From NCBI GenBank assembly GCA_903884535.1, contig CAISEZ010000075.1, positions 1 to 47,239 on the forward strand: 47,239 bases of DNA, written 5' to 3'. Positions 1 to 8,162 of this stretch are shown one piece after another; position 1 is the first letter of the stretch, and each line of letters begins with the position of its first letter. Position numbers and translations under genes: made by a program. The DNA is from an uncultured Verrucomicrobia subdivision 3 bacterium. GTDB lineage: Bacteria; Verrucomicrobiota; Verrucomicrobiia; Limisphaerales; UBA11358. Under the pieces are notes generated by a model, which saw nothing but the letters and a program-made list of their open reading frames with translations, was not told where the DNA came from and ran no database searches.

Positions 1-264
1 CACGCCGCCGAAGTCCAGCGAGACGGCGAACAACCCATTGCTCACGCCCGTGGCGGCGTTGGTCAACGCGCCGAACACCGAGCCGTTCGTGGCGGCATTA
101 TAGAGCGTGAACTGCAAGTCAAAGTTGCCATTGGCGGGAGCGCCACTGACATTCAGCCGGCCGTTATAAGTGAACGCGGTGCCTTGGGCGTTGGCAGTTG
201 AGAGTGGAGAGTTGAGGGTGGAGAGAGCGAGCAAAACAGCTGCGCATTGAAACAATTTTTTCAT
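1..264 (-). CDS. Secreted adhesin-like protein, N-terminal part (runs off the window)
   Basis: An open frame begins at the ATG at 264 and leaves the window at base 1, giving 88 codons. The product starts with a signal peptide (MKKLFQCAAVLLALSTLNSP..., probable cleavage after ANAQ). The mature start, GTAFTYNGRLNVSG, followed by FDLQFTLYNA and GVSNGLFAVSLDFG, closely matches the first ~90 residues of the 936-aa protein at 917-3727. It is therefore a paralogue, and probably also a surface protein with repeats downstream. The signal-peptide region is encoded by an imperfect heptamer repeat (CTCTCCA/CCCTCAA units, 199-226). It is the last gene of a minus-strand trio after 917-3727 and 450-905. The domains beyond residue 88 cannot be seen. 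Confidence 0.8.
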   Translation of the reverse strand, partial: MKKLFQCAAVLLALSTLNSPLSTANAQGTAFTYNGRLNVSGAPANGNFDLQFTLYNAATNGSVFGALTNAATGVSNGLFAVSLDFGGV

Positions 265-418
265 AAGCAACGGGAATTGATTTGCTAACCCTGACTGATT
301 AAGAACAAATCTCTCACAACTGCTCCACATTGGTCAATGGCAAAACCACAGGCAAACTTGCGGTCTGATTTGACAGAGCAAAACACGGCTTTCCCTAGCG
401 GTGGGGGCAGGCGACGGG

Positions 419-438
419 GCAGCGTAGCACTACCCTGC
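419..438. repeat. Imperfect inverted repeat (hairpin)
   Basis: Arms gcagcgtag and ctaccctgc (one mismatch) enclose two bases, just after the stop codon of the gene at 450-905. No T-run follows on either strand, so it is a weak terminator candidate at best. It may instead be a small dispersed palindrome. Confidence 0.35.
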
Positions 439-449
439 GGAAGAATTGC

Positions 450-905
450 TCACAGTTTCAACCGGAAGAACAAATTCCCGGTGGGTGGCGTGATGGTGAC
501 GGAGTTTGTGCCGTTGGCGGGAGAGATGGCGTAGCCGCTCGTTGCCCAGCTATTGTCCGGCGCGAGGTTCGCGCTTTGCTGCAAGGTGAAAGTGTTCGTG
601 GCCGGATCGGCCCAGATAATTTTCACGCTGTTCGCACCGTTGGGAACGATGAGGAGGTTCGGCACGCCGGGCATCTGGACGACGTTGATCATGGCCCAGT
701 AACCGCCGGTCACGGAATAACCTCCCCCGCTCATCGCGCCGCTGGCATCCGGCTGGCCGATGGTGCCGCTGACTTGATAAGTGCCGCCGGTGCTGGTGCC
801 GCCGCCGCCGGCGATCTTATACCAGTCAATTGAGTAGCTTTGCGCAGAAGCTGCGGATGAGCTCAACACGAGAATGGCAGCGATTAGGATAAGATATTTT
901 TTCAT
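450..905 (-). CDS. Small secreted protein with C-terminal FFRL-type module
   Basis: 151 aa with a clear signal peptide (MKKYLILIAAILVLSSSAAS, cleavage near SAQ). The N-terminal half, YSIDWYKIAGGGGTSTGGTY followed by VSGTIGQPDASGAMSGG and YSVTGGYW, is a glycine-rich module I associate with hypothetical proteins of Verrucomicrobiota. The C-terminal half (FTLQQSANL...W...NSVTITPP...LFFRLKL) resembles the C-terminus of the beta-helix protein at 29122-31788. It starts 11 bp after the stop of the large FG-GAP protein upstream and is probably co-transcribed with it. No enzymatic motif is present. The function is unknown; it may be a surface or matrix component. Confidence 0.8.
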   Translation of the reverse strand: MKKYLILIAAILVLSSSAASAQSYSIDWYKIAGGGGTSTGGTYQVSGTIGQPDASGAMSGGGYSVTGGYWAMINVVQMPGVPNLLIVPNGANSVKIIWADPATNTFTLQQSANLAPDNSWATSGYAISPANGTNSVTITPPTGNLFFRLKL

Positions 906-916
906 AGTCAGATTGT

Positions 917-3727
917 TTATTGGATGCGTATCACGGTCATCGAAACGCTGGGGCGTGAAGTGCCGCCGCCATTGTTGGCAATAAGATTGTTGTTGGTGCT
1001 GCTGCCGTTGAACTGAAGTTTCAAAATACTGCCAGCGTTGAAGCTGCCAATGAAACTGCGCGACACGGGCAACGTCTGGTTCGCCGTGTTCGGCTCGACC
1101 GCCAACTGGCTGCCTTGGAAAGCCACGCCGTTGAGCATCGCCCGCAGCAGCATGGTGCTGGCGGCGGTGTTCGTAATCTGCGTCTCGGCGGTGTATTGCA
1201 CAAGGTAAAGCCCGGACTGGCTGTTGGTGAACTTGGCGTTGCCGGCAGTGTGTGTCCAGCCGCTGATCTGTGCGTCGGTGTTGAAGGTGATATCCTGATA
1301 GCTGCCTGCCGTAGTCGTCGCTTGTGTGGTGGTGTCGTAGGTGAAAAGATAATTCATGGTGGTGGACGAGTTGAGATTGGTCAGTCCGCCGCCGTCGCCG
1401 GCGAAAATGGAATTGGTAACGAACGCATTTGTGATACTGATACCGGAAACGACGTTGGTGGCGAGTGCTGCGTTGCCGCCATTCAGATTGGTTGCCGCCT
1501 GCCAGGTCGCCGCGCTCAACTGTGCGCTGGTGAGGCCGCTCAACTGCGCCAGCGGCACCGTGCCGGTTGTCAGTTGCGAGGCACTCAGGCTCGTCAACCC
1601 GCCACCGTTGCCGGTGAAATTCGTCGCGGTGATGCTGGCGGCTCTGAAGCTGCCGGTCGCGTCGCGTTTCACAATCGTGCCGGCGGTGTTCGCGTTCGTC
1701 GCGGCGTTGGCCGCGCTTGCGCCGCCGGCCACGCTGGCGGCGCTTTGACCGCCCACACTGGCAACCACCGTTGCGCCTTCCGTCCCGGTCACATCGCCGA
1801 CAAGACCACCGGTGAAAGCTCCAGCGGTCACGGCGGACAGGGCAGTCGTGGCGGACACCGCCGTGGCGGCACTGCCGCTGATGTTGATGGCCGCCGTGCC
1901 CGCGTTGAAGTTCGTCGGGTTCAAGCCCGTCAACCCGCCGCCGTTCCCATGAAAACCTGCGACGGTGGACAGCCCCAAAAGGGTGTTTAACAGCACCGTC
2001 AGTGTGCCATCCGTTTGATTCGCGCAGGCCAGATCCACTGTGCCATCGCCGTTCACATCCACTGCAACAATTGAATTTGGACCGTTGCCGACGGTCGGCG
2101 TAGCCGCCAGCGCAAATCCACCGCTGCCGTTGTTGGTGAACACCGAGAGGGTGTTGCCCGTATAATTGGCGCAGGCCAGATCCAACTTGCCGTCACCGTT
2201 CAGGTCTGCCGCCGTGACAAAATCAGGAAGACCACCCGCGGTCAATGTAGCACTCGTTCCGAAGTTGCCGGCGCCATCATTGGTCAGCACCAAGAGGTTG
2301 CCGCCGACGGTGGCGCAAATCAAATCAACCTTGCCATCGCCATTGACATCCGCCGCCGTCAACCACTGCGGCAGGCTGCTCGTGTTCAAAGTTGAATGCA
2401 GCGCATAATTGCCGCCGCCCGTGCCGAACAGCACCGTCACCGTGTTCGACCCGTAATCCGCGCTGACCAAATCCATGACCGAATCCCCGTTCACATCCGC
2501 CACCGCGACGGATTGTGGGCCACCGCCGACGGTAGGCGATGAAGCCAGCACAAAGCCGCCGCTGCCGTCATTGGTCAGCACCGTTAGCGTGTTGGTGCCG
2601 GAATTCGCAACGACCAGATCCACTTTGCCATCGCCGTTGAGGTCTGCTGCCATGATCGAATAAGGCTGGCGGCCCACGTTGTTGATCCCGAAGGCAACGG
2701 TGAAGCCGCCGCTGCCGTTGTTCGTCAAAACGGTGAGCGAGTTGTTATTAAAACCCGCAGTGATTAAATCCATACTGCCGTCGCCGTTGACATCCGCCGC
2801 CGCGACGGAAATCGGGGCAATGCCAAAATGCATCGAAACGGCCTGCACAAAAACACCGCTGCCATTGTTGGTCATCACCGTCAGCCGTTTCGATGTATAA
2901 TCCGCTGTGATCAAGTCCAGCTTGCCGTCGCCATTGACATCCGCCGCCACGAGCGAATGCGGATCGTTGTCAACGACCGGGGTGGAGGCGTTGGTGAAGC
3001 CGAAGGTGCCGGGGGTGGTCAACAAATTCACGGTCACGGCACCCGCCGGGACGGCGGCGAGCAGGTTTATATTGGTGAGGCCGCCGGCATTTCCAAAAAA
3101 GTTGCCGCTGATGGTCCCGCCGGAAAAATTTCCCGAGGCATCGCGCTTCACGATGGTGTTGGCCGTATTGGCGCTCGTTGCCGCGTTGGCTGCGCTTGCG
3201 CCGCCCGCTACATTCGCTGCACTCTGACCACCGACACTGGCAACCACCGTCGCTCCCTGCGGCCCAGTCACATCGCCAGCCAGCGGGCCGGAAAAATTGC
3301 CGGCGGTCGTCGCCGTCGTCGCGTTGTCCGCCGCGGCCGCGTTCACCGCCTGAACCGCATACGGCGTGGAGTTGATCTGCTGGCGCGGCGTCAAAACGCT
3401 GAATGTCCCGACCCCGTTCGTCCGCACGGCAATCTCCAGCCAGCGGTTTGCGCCGGGAAATTGATTGCCAAAATCCAGCGTCACCGTGAACAGCCCGTTG
3501 CTCACAGCCGTGGTGGTATTCGTCACAAGAACGCCCTGCTGCGCGCCGCTGGTCAGCGCGTCGTAAACGGCAAATCGCAGATCGTAAGTGCCGCTGGCGG
3601 GATTCGCCCCGTCATTCAATCGGCCTTGGTAAGTAAACGCTGTGCCTTGGGCGGAGGCCGTCGAGAGGCGGGTGTTGAAAATTGAGAGCAACAGAAAAAC
3701 GACGGCAAGCCGGACTAGTGTTTTCAT
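917..3727 (-). CDS. Secreted FG-GAP/VCBS repeat protein with tail-fibre-like collars and C1q/TNF-like head
   Basis: 936 aa, starting at the ATG at 3727 with a signal peptide (MKTLVRLAVVFLLLSIFNTR, cleavage near SAQ). Layout: an N-terminal module (about 28-135) shared with the gene at 1-264; a first collar with GDVTGPQGATVVASVGGQSA and IVKRDASGNF (about 140-235); seven FG-GAP-like repeats about 48 residues apart, each with a D-x-NGD-x3-D calcium-type loop (near residues 262, 311, 362, 409, 459, 507 and 555); a second collar almost identical to the first (about 640-780); and a C-terminal domain from about 790 (ISGWTHTAGNAKFTNSQSGL, FIGSFNAGSILKLQF) that looks like a C1q/TNF jelly-roll head. Collar plus jelly-roll recalls trimeric tail fibres and collagen-like spore proteins. 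The inferred role is surface adhesion or ligand binding; no catalytic motif is seen. Confidence 0.85.
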   Translation of the reverse strand: MKTLVRLAVVFLLLSIFNTRLSTASAQGTAFTYQGRLNDGANPASGTYDLRFAVYDALTSGAQQGVLVTNTTTAVSNGLFTVTLDFGNQFPGANRWLEIAVRTNGVGTFSVLTPRQQINSTPYAVQAVNAAAADNATTATTAGNFSGPLAGDVTGPQGATVVASVGGQSAANVAGGASAANAATSANTANTIVKRDASGNFSGGTISGNFFGNAGGLTNINLLAAVPAGAVTVNLLTTPGTFGFTNASTPVVDNDPHSLVAADVNGDGKLDLITADYTSKRLTVMTNNGSGVFVQAVSMHFGIAPISVAAADVNGDGSMDLITAGFNNNSLTVLTNNGSGGFTVAFGINNVGRQPYSIMAADLNGDGKVDLVVANSGTNTLTVLTNDGSGGFVLASSPTVGGGPQSVAVADVNGDSVMDLVSADYGSNTVTVLFGTGGGNYALHSTLNTSSLPQWLTAADVNGDGKVDLICATVGGNLLVLTNDGAGNFGTSATLTAGGLPDFVTAADLNGDGKLDLACANYTGNTLSVFTNNGSGGFALAATPTVGNGPNSIVAVDVNGDGTVDLACANQTDGTLTVLLNTLLGLSTVAGFHGNGGGLTGLNPTNFNAGTAAINISGSAATAVSATTALSAVTAGAFTGGLVGDVTGTEGATVVASVGGQSAASVAGGASAANAATNANTAGTIVKRDATGSFRAASITATNFTGNGGGLTSLSASQLTTGTVPLAQLSGLTSAQLSAATWQAATNLNGGNAALATNVVSGISITNAFVTNSIFAGDGGGLTNLNSSTTMNYLFTYDTTTQATTTAGSYQDITFNTDAQISGWTHTAGNAKFTNSQSGLYLVQYTAETQITNTAASTMLLRAMLNGVAFQGSQLAVEPNTANQTLPVSRSFIGSFNAGSILKLQFNGSSTNNNLIANNGGGTSRPSVSMTVIRIQ

Positions 3728-3802
3728 AAGTTTTCAGAATCGGTTTTGTGCTTCTGACTGATGAATGATTTACCCTCCCAAAACTTCGCAACCGCGTCAA
3801 AG

Positions 3803-3835
3803 AAAAACCGCCGGAACCAGGGTTGGTGCCGGCGG
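3803..3835 (-). terminator. Rho-independent terminator of the porin-to-dehydrogenase unit
   Basis: Arms ccgccggaacca (3808-3819) and tggtgccggcgg (3824-3835) pair with one mismatch around a 4-base loop. Read on the minus strand, the stem is followed by TTTTT (3807-3803). It lies about 20 bp after the stop of the sugar dehydrogenase, so it should end that transcription unit before the FG-GAP gene start at 3727. Confidence 0.7.
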
Positions 3836-3856
3836 CTAAAGAAAGGGCAACTGCAA

Positions 3857-5113
3857 TTACGGCGCGGTGATCTCGAAAATTTTCCCCGACTGCATCAGCG
3901 AGTAGATTTCCCCGTCGGCGTCTTCTGCGAAACTGTCAATGTTGTCGGTCTGTTGCAGCAGGGTGCCGTGCGCGGTGACTTTTTTCGCGTCGTAGTCGTA
4001 GCGGAAACCCCAATAGGTGCCGAGGTTGTAGTCGCCGTAAATGTAAATGCCGGTGAGCGCGGGAAACTGTTTGCCGCGATAAACGTATCCGCCGATGATG
4101 CACAGGCCGAGGCTGTGGTCGGGATACAGGCCTTTCGCCTGCAGATTGGTTTTGTGGGTGTATTCGATGACCGGCTCAATATATTTCGCGCCTTCGGGGC
4201 CGGGCTTGAAATGATGCGCGCCTTCGCGGACGTTCCAGCCGTAGTTGCCACCCTTCACGCCGAGATCCACTTCCTCCCACAAATCCTGGCCCACATCGCC
4301 GATCCAGAGCGCGCCGTTCAACCGGTCGAAACTGTAGCGCCACGGGTTGCGCAGGCCGTAGGCGAAGATTTCCTTGCGCGCGCCGCGTTCGCCCATGTTC
4401 GGCTCATGCACAAACGGATTATCCTTGGGAATGCCGTATTCCAGATGGCGCGAGCGGTCGCCAAAGGCGTTGTCGGTTTTTGAATTCACATCGAGCCGCA
4501 ACATTTTCGCGAGCAAGGTGGCGACGTTCTGGCCGCTGTTGAACGGGTCGTCCGCCGCGCCGCCGTCGCCGAGGCCGAGGTAAAGATAGCCGTCCGGGCC
4601 GAAGCTCAGCTGGCCGCCCTTGTGGTTGCCGAAGGGCTGCGGGACCTGCAGCAGGATGCGTTCGGATTTCAAATCCGCCTTGTCCGCGTCGGCGGCGGAC
4701 ACTTTGAATTCGCTGATGACCGTGCGGATGGGAAAATTCAGCGGCTGCGTATGCTGCTCGGCGGGATTGCGCTGGTTGTAATACACGTAAAACAATTGGT
4801 TCGTCGCGAAGCCGGGATGGAACGCGAGGCTCAGCAGGCCGCATTCGTTTTCGCCGCCGGCCTTGGGATCGCGTTCTTCGATGTTGAAAAATTCTTTCGC
4901 GTCGCCGCCGTCCGAGCCTTTTTTGACGACGAGAATTTTTCCGGTTTGATAAACCACAAAAAACCGGTGCGAACCGTCCGGCGCTTCGCTCATCCAGACC
5001 GGGCGCTCATCGGCGAGCTTGGGGAAAACCTGCTGGAGCGCAATCTTCGGCAGCGGCTGCGCGAAACCGGCGGTGGTCAGGCAGAGCAGGGCGGCGGTCA
5101 GAAATTTTTTCAT
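3857..5113 (-). CDS. PQQ-type sugar dehydrogenase (glucose/sorbosone dehydrogenase family)
   Basis: 418 aa from the ATG at 5113. The open frame extends upstream to 5158, but this ATG puts the signal peptide first (MKKFLTAALLCLTTAGFAQ). Beta-propeller motifs of the family are present: GLGDGGAADDPFNSGQN, then EIFAYGLRNPWRYSFDR, WIGDVGQDLWEEVDL, GNYGWNVREG, and a C-terminal GGYVYRGKQFP...GIYIYGDYNLGTYWG. Relatives are soluble periplasmic enzymes oxidising sugars with PQQ, or HHIP-like propellers whose substrate is often unknown; the substrate here cannot be read. It is the last gene after porin, cupredoxin and hybrid kinase, 45 bp after the kinase stop, and is followed by a terminator. Inference: electrons could pass to the cupredoxin encoded upstream. 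Confidence 0.85.
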   Translation of the reverse strand: MKKFLTAALLCLTTAGFAQPLPKIALQQVFPKLADERPVWMSEAPDGSHRFFVVYQTGKILVVKKGSDGGDAKEFFNIEERDPKAGGENECGLLSLAFHPGFATNQLFYVYYNQRNPAEQHTQPLNFPIRTVISEFKVSAADADKADLKSERILLQVPQPFGNHKGGQLSFGPDGYLYLGLGDGGAADDPFNSGQNVATLLAKMLRLDVNSKTDNAFGDRSRHLEYGIPKDNPFVHEPNMGERGARKEIFAYGLRNPWRYSFDRLNGALWIGDVGQDLWEEVDLGVKGGNYGWNVREGAHHFKPGPEGAKYIEPVIEYTHKTNLQAKGLYPDHSLGLCIIGGYVYRGKQFPALTGIYIYGDYNLGTYWGFRYDYDAKKVTAHGTLLQQTDNIDSFAEDADGEIYSLMQSGKIFEITAP

Positions 5114-5158
5114 GGGCGCCAAACAAAGCGGAATCAGGCCGGCTTGTAAAGGGAACAA

Positions 5159-7459
5159 TTAAGGCTTCACCGGATTTTTTCCGGCCAGGATTTTTTTGAT
5201 GGTGTCACTCAATTCCGAAAGCGCGAACGGCTTGGTGAGGCAATGGCACTGCTCCTGTTCCAGAAAACGCTGGAGCGGTTCGTTGATGATGTCGCCGGTG
5301 ACGAACACCATGGGCGGCCGGGCCGCCGGATTTTGCGCGCGGAGCTGGTCGTAAATCTGGCGGCCATTGAGCCCGGGCATTTTCATGTCGCAGAAAATCA
5401 CGTCGAATTTTTTCTCGCGCGCGGTGCGCAAGGCGGTTTCGCCATTGTTGGCGGTAACCACTTCATAACCGTGCCGCGTCAATTCCTCGCGCATCAGCTC
5501 CAGCAGCATTTCCTCGTCGTCCACCACAAGGATGGTCCTGCCCGCGCCCTCGGCCGGATTGGCCGGGATGACACCAGTGTCGGCGGCGTGCAATTCCGCG
5601 CCGGTCGCATCCCCAGTCGCGGGGAGTTCGATGGTGAAAATCGCTCCCTGTCCCGGCGGGCTGCTGGTCACAATGTTACCGCCATGCTCCTTGATGAGGC
5701 CGTAACAAAGGCTCAAACCGAGGCCGGTGCCCTGGCCGACTTCCTTGGTGGTGAAAAACGGGTTGAATATTTTCTTCAGGTTTTCTGGCGAGATACCGGG
5801 TCCGCTGTCCTGGATGATGATTTCAATTTTCGCGTCAGCGGCTTTGGTGGTGACGGTGATGGTGCCGGCAGGTTGGTGGGCCTGGATGGCCTGGCGCGCA
5901 TTGTTAATGATGTTCAGCACCACCTGTTGAAGCTGGTGCCCGTCCGCCAGGACCAGCGGCAGCCGGGGGGCGAACTGTTTCACCACCTTCACGTTGCTGG
6001 TGCGCAGTTGATACGCGATCATTTCCAGCACGTCGTCGATGAGCGGATTGATCAAAACCAGTTTGCGTTCGGGCTGATGCCGGCGCGCGAAACTCAACAG
6101 CGACTGGACGATTCGCTGGCAGCGCTGCGCGGATTTGAAAATCAAATCCAGATGGCGGCGGTATTTTTCGTCCACCTGGGCGTTGCGCAGCAATTCGGAA
6201 AACCCCATGACCGCCGCCAGCGGATTGTTCAGTTCGTGCGCCACGCCCGCGACAAATTCGCCAACGGCGGAAAGTTTTTCGCTTTGGATCAACTGCGCCT
6301 GCGTGCTCTTGAGCGTCTCGACGGTCTGTTTTAATTCCGTCTGCGCCTGGTCAATGTTGCCGGTCATCCGGTTGAAGGCGCGGGCCAGTTCACCAAACTC
6401 ATCGCCGGTGCGGACGGGCACCGCGCGCGAAAAATCGCCGCGGCCGACAGCCTCGGCGCTGGCACGCAATTCGTGCAGCGGCAGAGTCGCCCGGTGGACG
6501 AATCCCCAGACGATCACCGAGCCGAGGACGATGCCGATGAGGCTGGCGAGGAGCAGCGATTTCTGCGTGGCCAGCACGTTGGCCGATGGCTCGTAGGAAC
6601 TGAACAGCAAATAACCGAACGACGCATCACCTTTGAGCGAGGGGAAATGTCGGCTGGCGCAAAAATAATGGTGAGTGCCCACCGTGGTTCGTTGCACCTT
6701 TTCACCGTCCGCCTGGGTGGCGAACTGTTGGCAGATTTCTGTGAGCGCCGCATTGTCAGCACCGGTGGGCAGGGTGGAGAGGATGATGCGACCGTCGGCG
6801 ACCAGGGCGATGGGGTTGCTCGTCAGGTTGGTGTATTCCTCCGTGAGGTTGGTTGTAATTTCCTCGCCGAATGTCAGCACGCCGAACTGGATGTGTTCGG
6901 GACTGTAAGCAGGAATGGAACTGAGGTTGTAAAGTTTGCCGGCCACCAGCGCGATGTCGGTGGAGGCGGCCATGGGATCGCCGTCCGGTGACAAGGTATG
7001 CTTCACGCACAGGGCGCTGGCGGCGACAAACGCCGTCGCCGGAATGGCTGCGGCATTTGTTCCAAGCTGAATCATCGGCTCCGCCGCGTCCGCCGGCTTT
7101 TCGTCGTTGGGGGAAAACAGGACAAAGCCCACACCGGTATGCACCACGCCCTCATCGCCCAACATCAACTTCAGTTGGTTGGTGGTGGTCACGAAATCCC
7201 GTTTTTGAAAAGCCGAAACGTAGTGCGGTTCGTTGGCCAGACTTTGAAAACGCGCCTGCAATTCGGCCTGCCGGCGGATTTGCGGGTCCCGGAAAAGTTT
7301 GTCGTAAGTTTTCAGGGCGCTGCGGGCGTCGGCCTCCACCTGCTGCTGGATGCGATAATCCACAAACCAGACCGCCATCGCCAGCATCACCACCATCACC
7401 GCGATCATCGGCGCGAGCACCTTCGTGCGGAAATTGACGGGAGGAAACATGCGGCGCAT
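5159..7459 (-). CDS. Membrane-bound hybrid sensor histidine kinase with C-terminal receiver
   Basis: About 766 aa from the ATG at 7459. A TTG at 7468 overlapping the upstream TGA is an alternative start. Layout: TM helix near residues 10-32 (VLAPMIAVMVVMLAMAVWFV); an extracytoplasmic sensor domain to about 300, not assignable to a family by eye; a second TM (LLLASLIGIVLGSVIVWGFV); HAMP (HELRASAEAVGRGDFSRAVP); HisKA with phospho-acceptor H408 in GVAHELNNPL; HATPase with N-box NIINNARQAI, DSGPGIS and GTGLGLSLCYGL; and a receiver with the acidic DDE pair, D691 in FCDMKMPG and the conserved TKP lysine. No DNA-binding output domain is present, so signalling must pass to an unlinked partner or stay within the protein. 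It sits between the cupredoxin gene and the dehydrogenase in one operon, so its ligand may relate to their chemistry (inference). Confidence 0.9.
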   Translation of the reverse strand: MRRMFPPVNFRTKVLAPMIAVMVVMLAMAVWFVDYRIQQQVEADARSALKTYDKLFRDPQIRRQAELQARFQSLANEPHYVSAFQKRDFVTTTNQLKLMLGDEGVVHTGVGFVLFSPNDEKPADAAEPMIQLGTNAAAIPATAFVAASALCVKHTLSPDGDPMAASTDIALVAGKLYNLSSIPAYSPEHIQFGVLTFGEEITTNLTEEYTNLTSNPIALVADGRIILSTLPTGADNAALTEICQQFATQADGEKVQRTTVGTHHYFCASRHFPSLKGDASFGYLLFSSYEPSANVLATQKSLLLASLIGIVLGSVIVWGFVHRATLPLHELRASAEAVGRGDFSRAVPVRTGDEFGELARAFNRMTGNIDQAQTELKQTVETLKSTQAQLIQSEKLSAVGEFVAGVAHELNNPLAAVMGFSELLRNAQVDEKYRRHLDLIFKSAQRCQRIVQSLLSFARRHQPERKLVLINPLIDDVLEMIAYQLRTSNVKVVKQFAPRLPLVLADGHQLQQVVLNIINNARQAIQAHQPAGTITVTTKAADAKIEIIIQDSGPGISPENLKKIFNPFFTTKEVGQGTGLGLSLCYGLIKEHGGNIVTSSPPGQGAIFTIELPATGDATGAELHAADTGVIPANPAEGAGRTILVVDDEEMLLELMREELTRHGYEVVTANNGETALRTAREKKFDVIFCDMKMPGLNGRQIYDQLRAQNPAARPPMVFVTGDIINEPLQRFLEQEQCHCLTKPFALSELSDTIKKILAGKNPVKP

Positions 7460-7464
7460 CCGGC

Positions 7465-8160
7465 TCAACGTTTCGGCAGGTTTTTGATGGTCAGCGTGAA
7501 GTCCGCCCGCACCGCGCCCTCCGCCGGGACGATGATTTCGCGTTCGTCCGCCGGCAGGCGCTCATGCCACGCTTTCAATTTATAGGTGCCCGGCGGAACA
7601 TTCGTGAGGGTGAAATGGCCGCTCTCATCCGTTGTGGCGAAATACGGATTCGGCAGCACCAGCACGATGCAGTGCATGTTGGCGTGGATGGAGCAATACA
7701 CATCCACGCGACCGGCCTTGTCGAAAACCACGTTCTTGTCCGGCGGATTGCCCTTGTAAAGATCGAGGTCAAATTGCGCCGCGTCCGAATCCGAAAACAC
7801 GTTGTGATAAATGTCGTCATTGTTCGGCCATTCCACCTTGGTGCCCGCCATCACCGGCAAAACGTGCGGGGAAAATATCGCGCCTTTTTGCGCAACTTTC
7901 AAAGTGGACACCTGCAACACATTGGTCGGCGCAACGAGGTTGGTGACGGTGAGGCCGTCGATGTAAACCACGAAGTCGTGCATCGCCGCGTAATCCACGC
8001 GCTCGGCGAATTTGTATTTCCGATTCGCGTAGGCGCCGTCGGCTGCGGTTCCAGCGTCTGCCCCGGCTTTGCCTTCGGCGTGAACTGTGCCGGTGATGAC
8101 GCCGCCCAGGGCGACGGATTGCGCGAAGGCCAGCGTGGCGATGAGGAACAATTTCCGCAT
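7465..8160 (-). CDS. Periplasmic cupredoxin with C-terminal carboxypeptidase-regulatory-like domain
   Basis: 231 aa with a signal peptide (MRKLFLIATLAFAQSVALGG). The N-terminal part holds a plastocyanin-like fold with a recognisable type-1 copper set: H119 in IYHNVFSDS and C156, H159, M162 in VYCSIHANMH. The C-terminal 50 residues (FATTDESGHFTLTNVPPGTY, KLKAWHE) form a carboxypeptidase-regulatory-like (Ig-type) domain. This pairing is known from methylamine-utilisation/plastocyanin-like proteins of uncertain role. The start lies 2 bp after the porin stop, and its stop is 5 bp before the kinase ATG, so the genes are tightly coupled. Likely role: periplasmic electron carrier or copper-dependent sensor partner. 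Confidence 0.85.
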   Translation of the reverse strand: MRKLFLIATLAFAQSVALGGVITGTVHAEGKAGADAGTAADGAYANRKYKFAERVDYAAMHDFVVYIDGLTVTNLVAPTNVLQVSTLKVAQKGAIFSPHVLPVMAGTKVEWPNNDDIYHNVFSDSDAAQFDLDLYKGNPPDKNVVFDKAGRVDVYCSIHANMHCIVLVLPNPYFATTDESGHFTLTNVPPGTYKLKAWHERLPADEREIIVPAEGAVRADFTLTIKNLPKR

Positions 8161-8162
8161 GG

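Noticed and set aside
337..534. 65-aa plus-strand frame between the secreted proteins
   Set aside because: It overlaps the C-terminus of the small secreted protein on the other strand, has no family features, and crosses a palindrome.
1900..2990. CRISPR-like spaced repeats
   Set aside because: The regularly spaced ~145-bp pattern is in frame and encodes FG-GAP repeats with D-x-NGD loops. It is a protein repeat.
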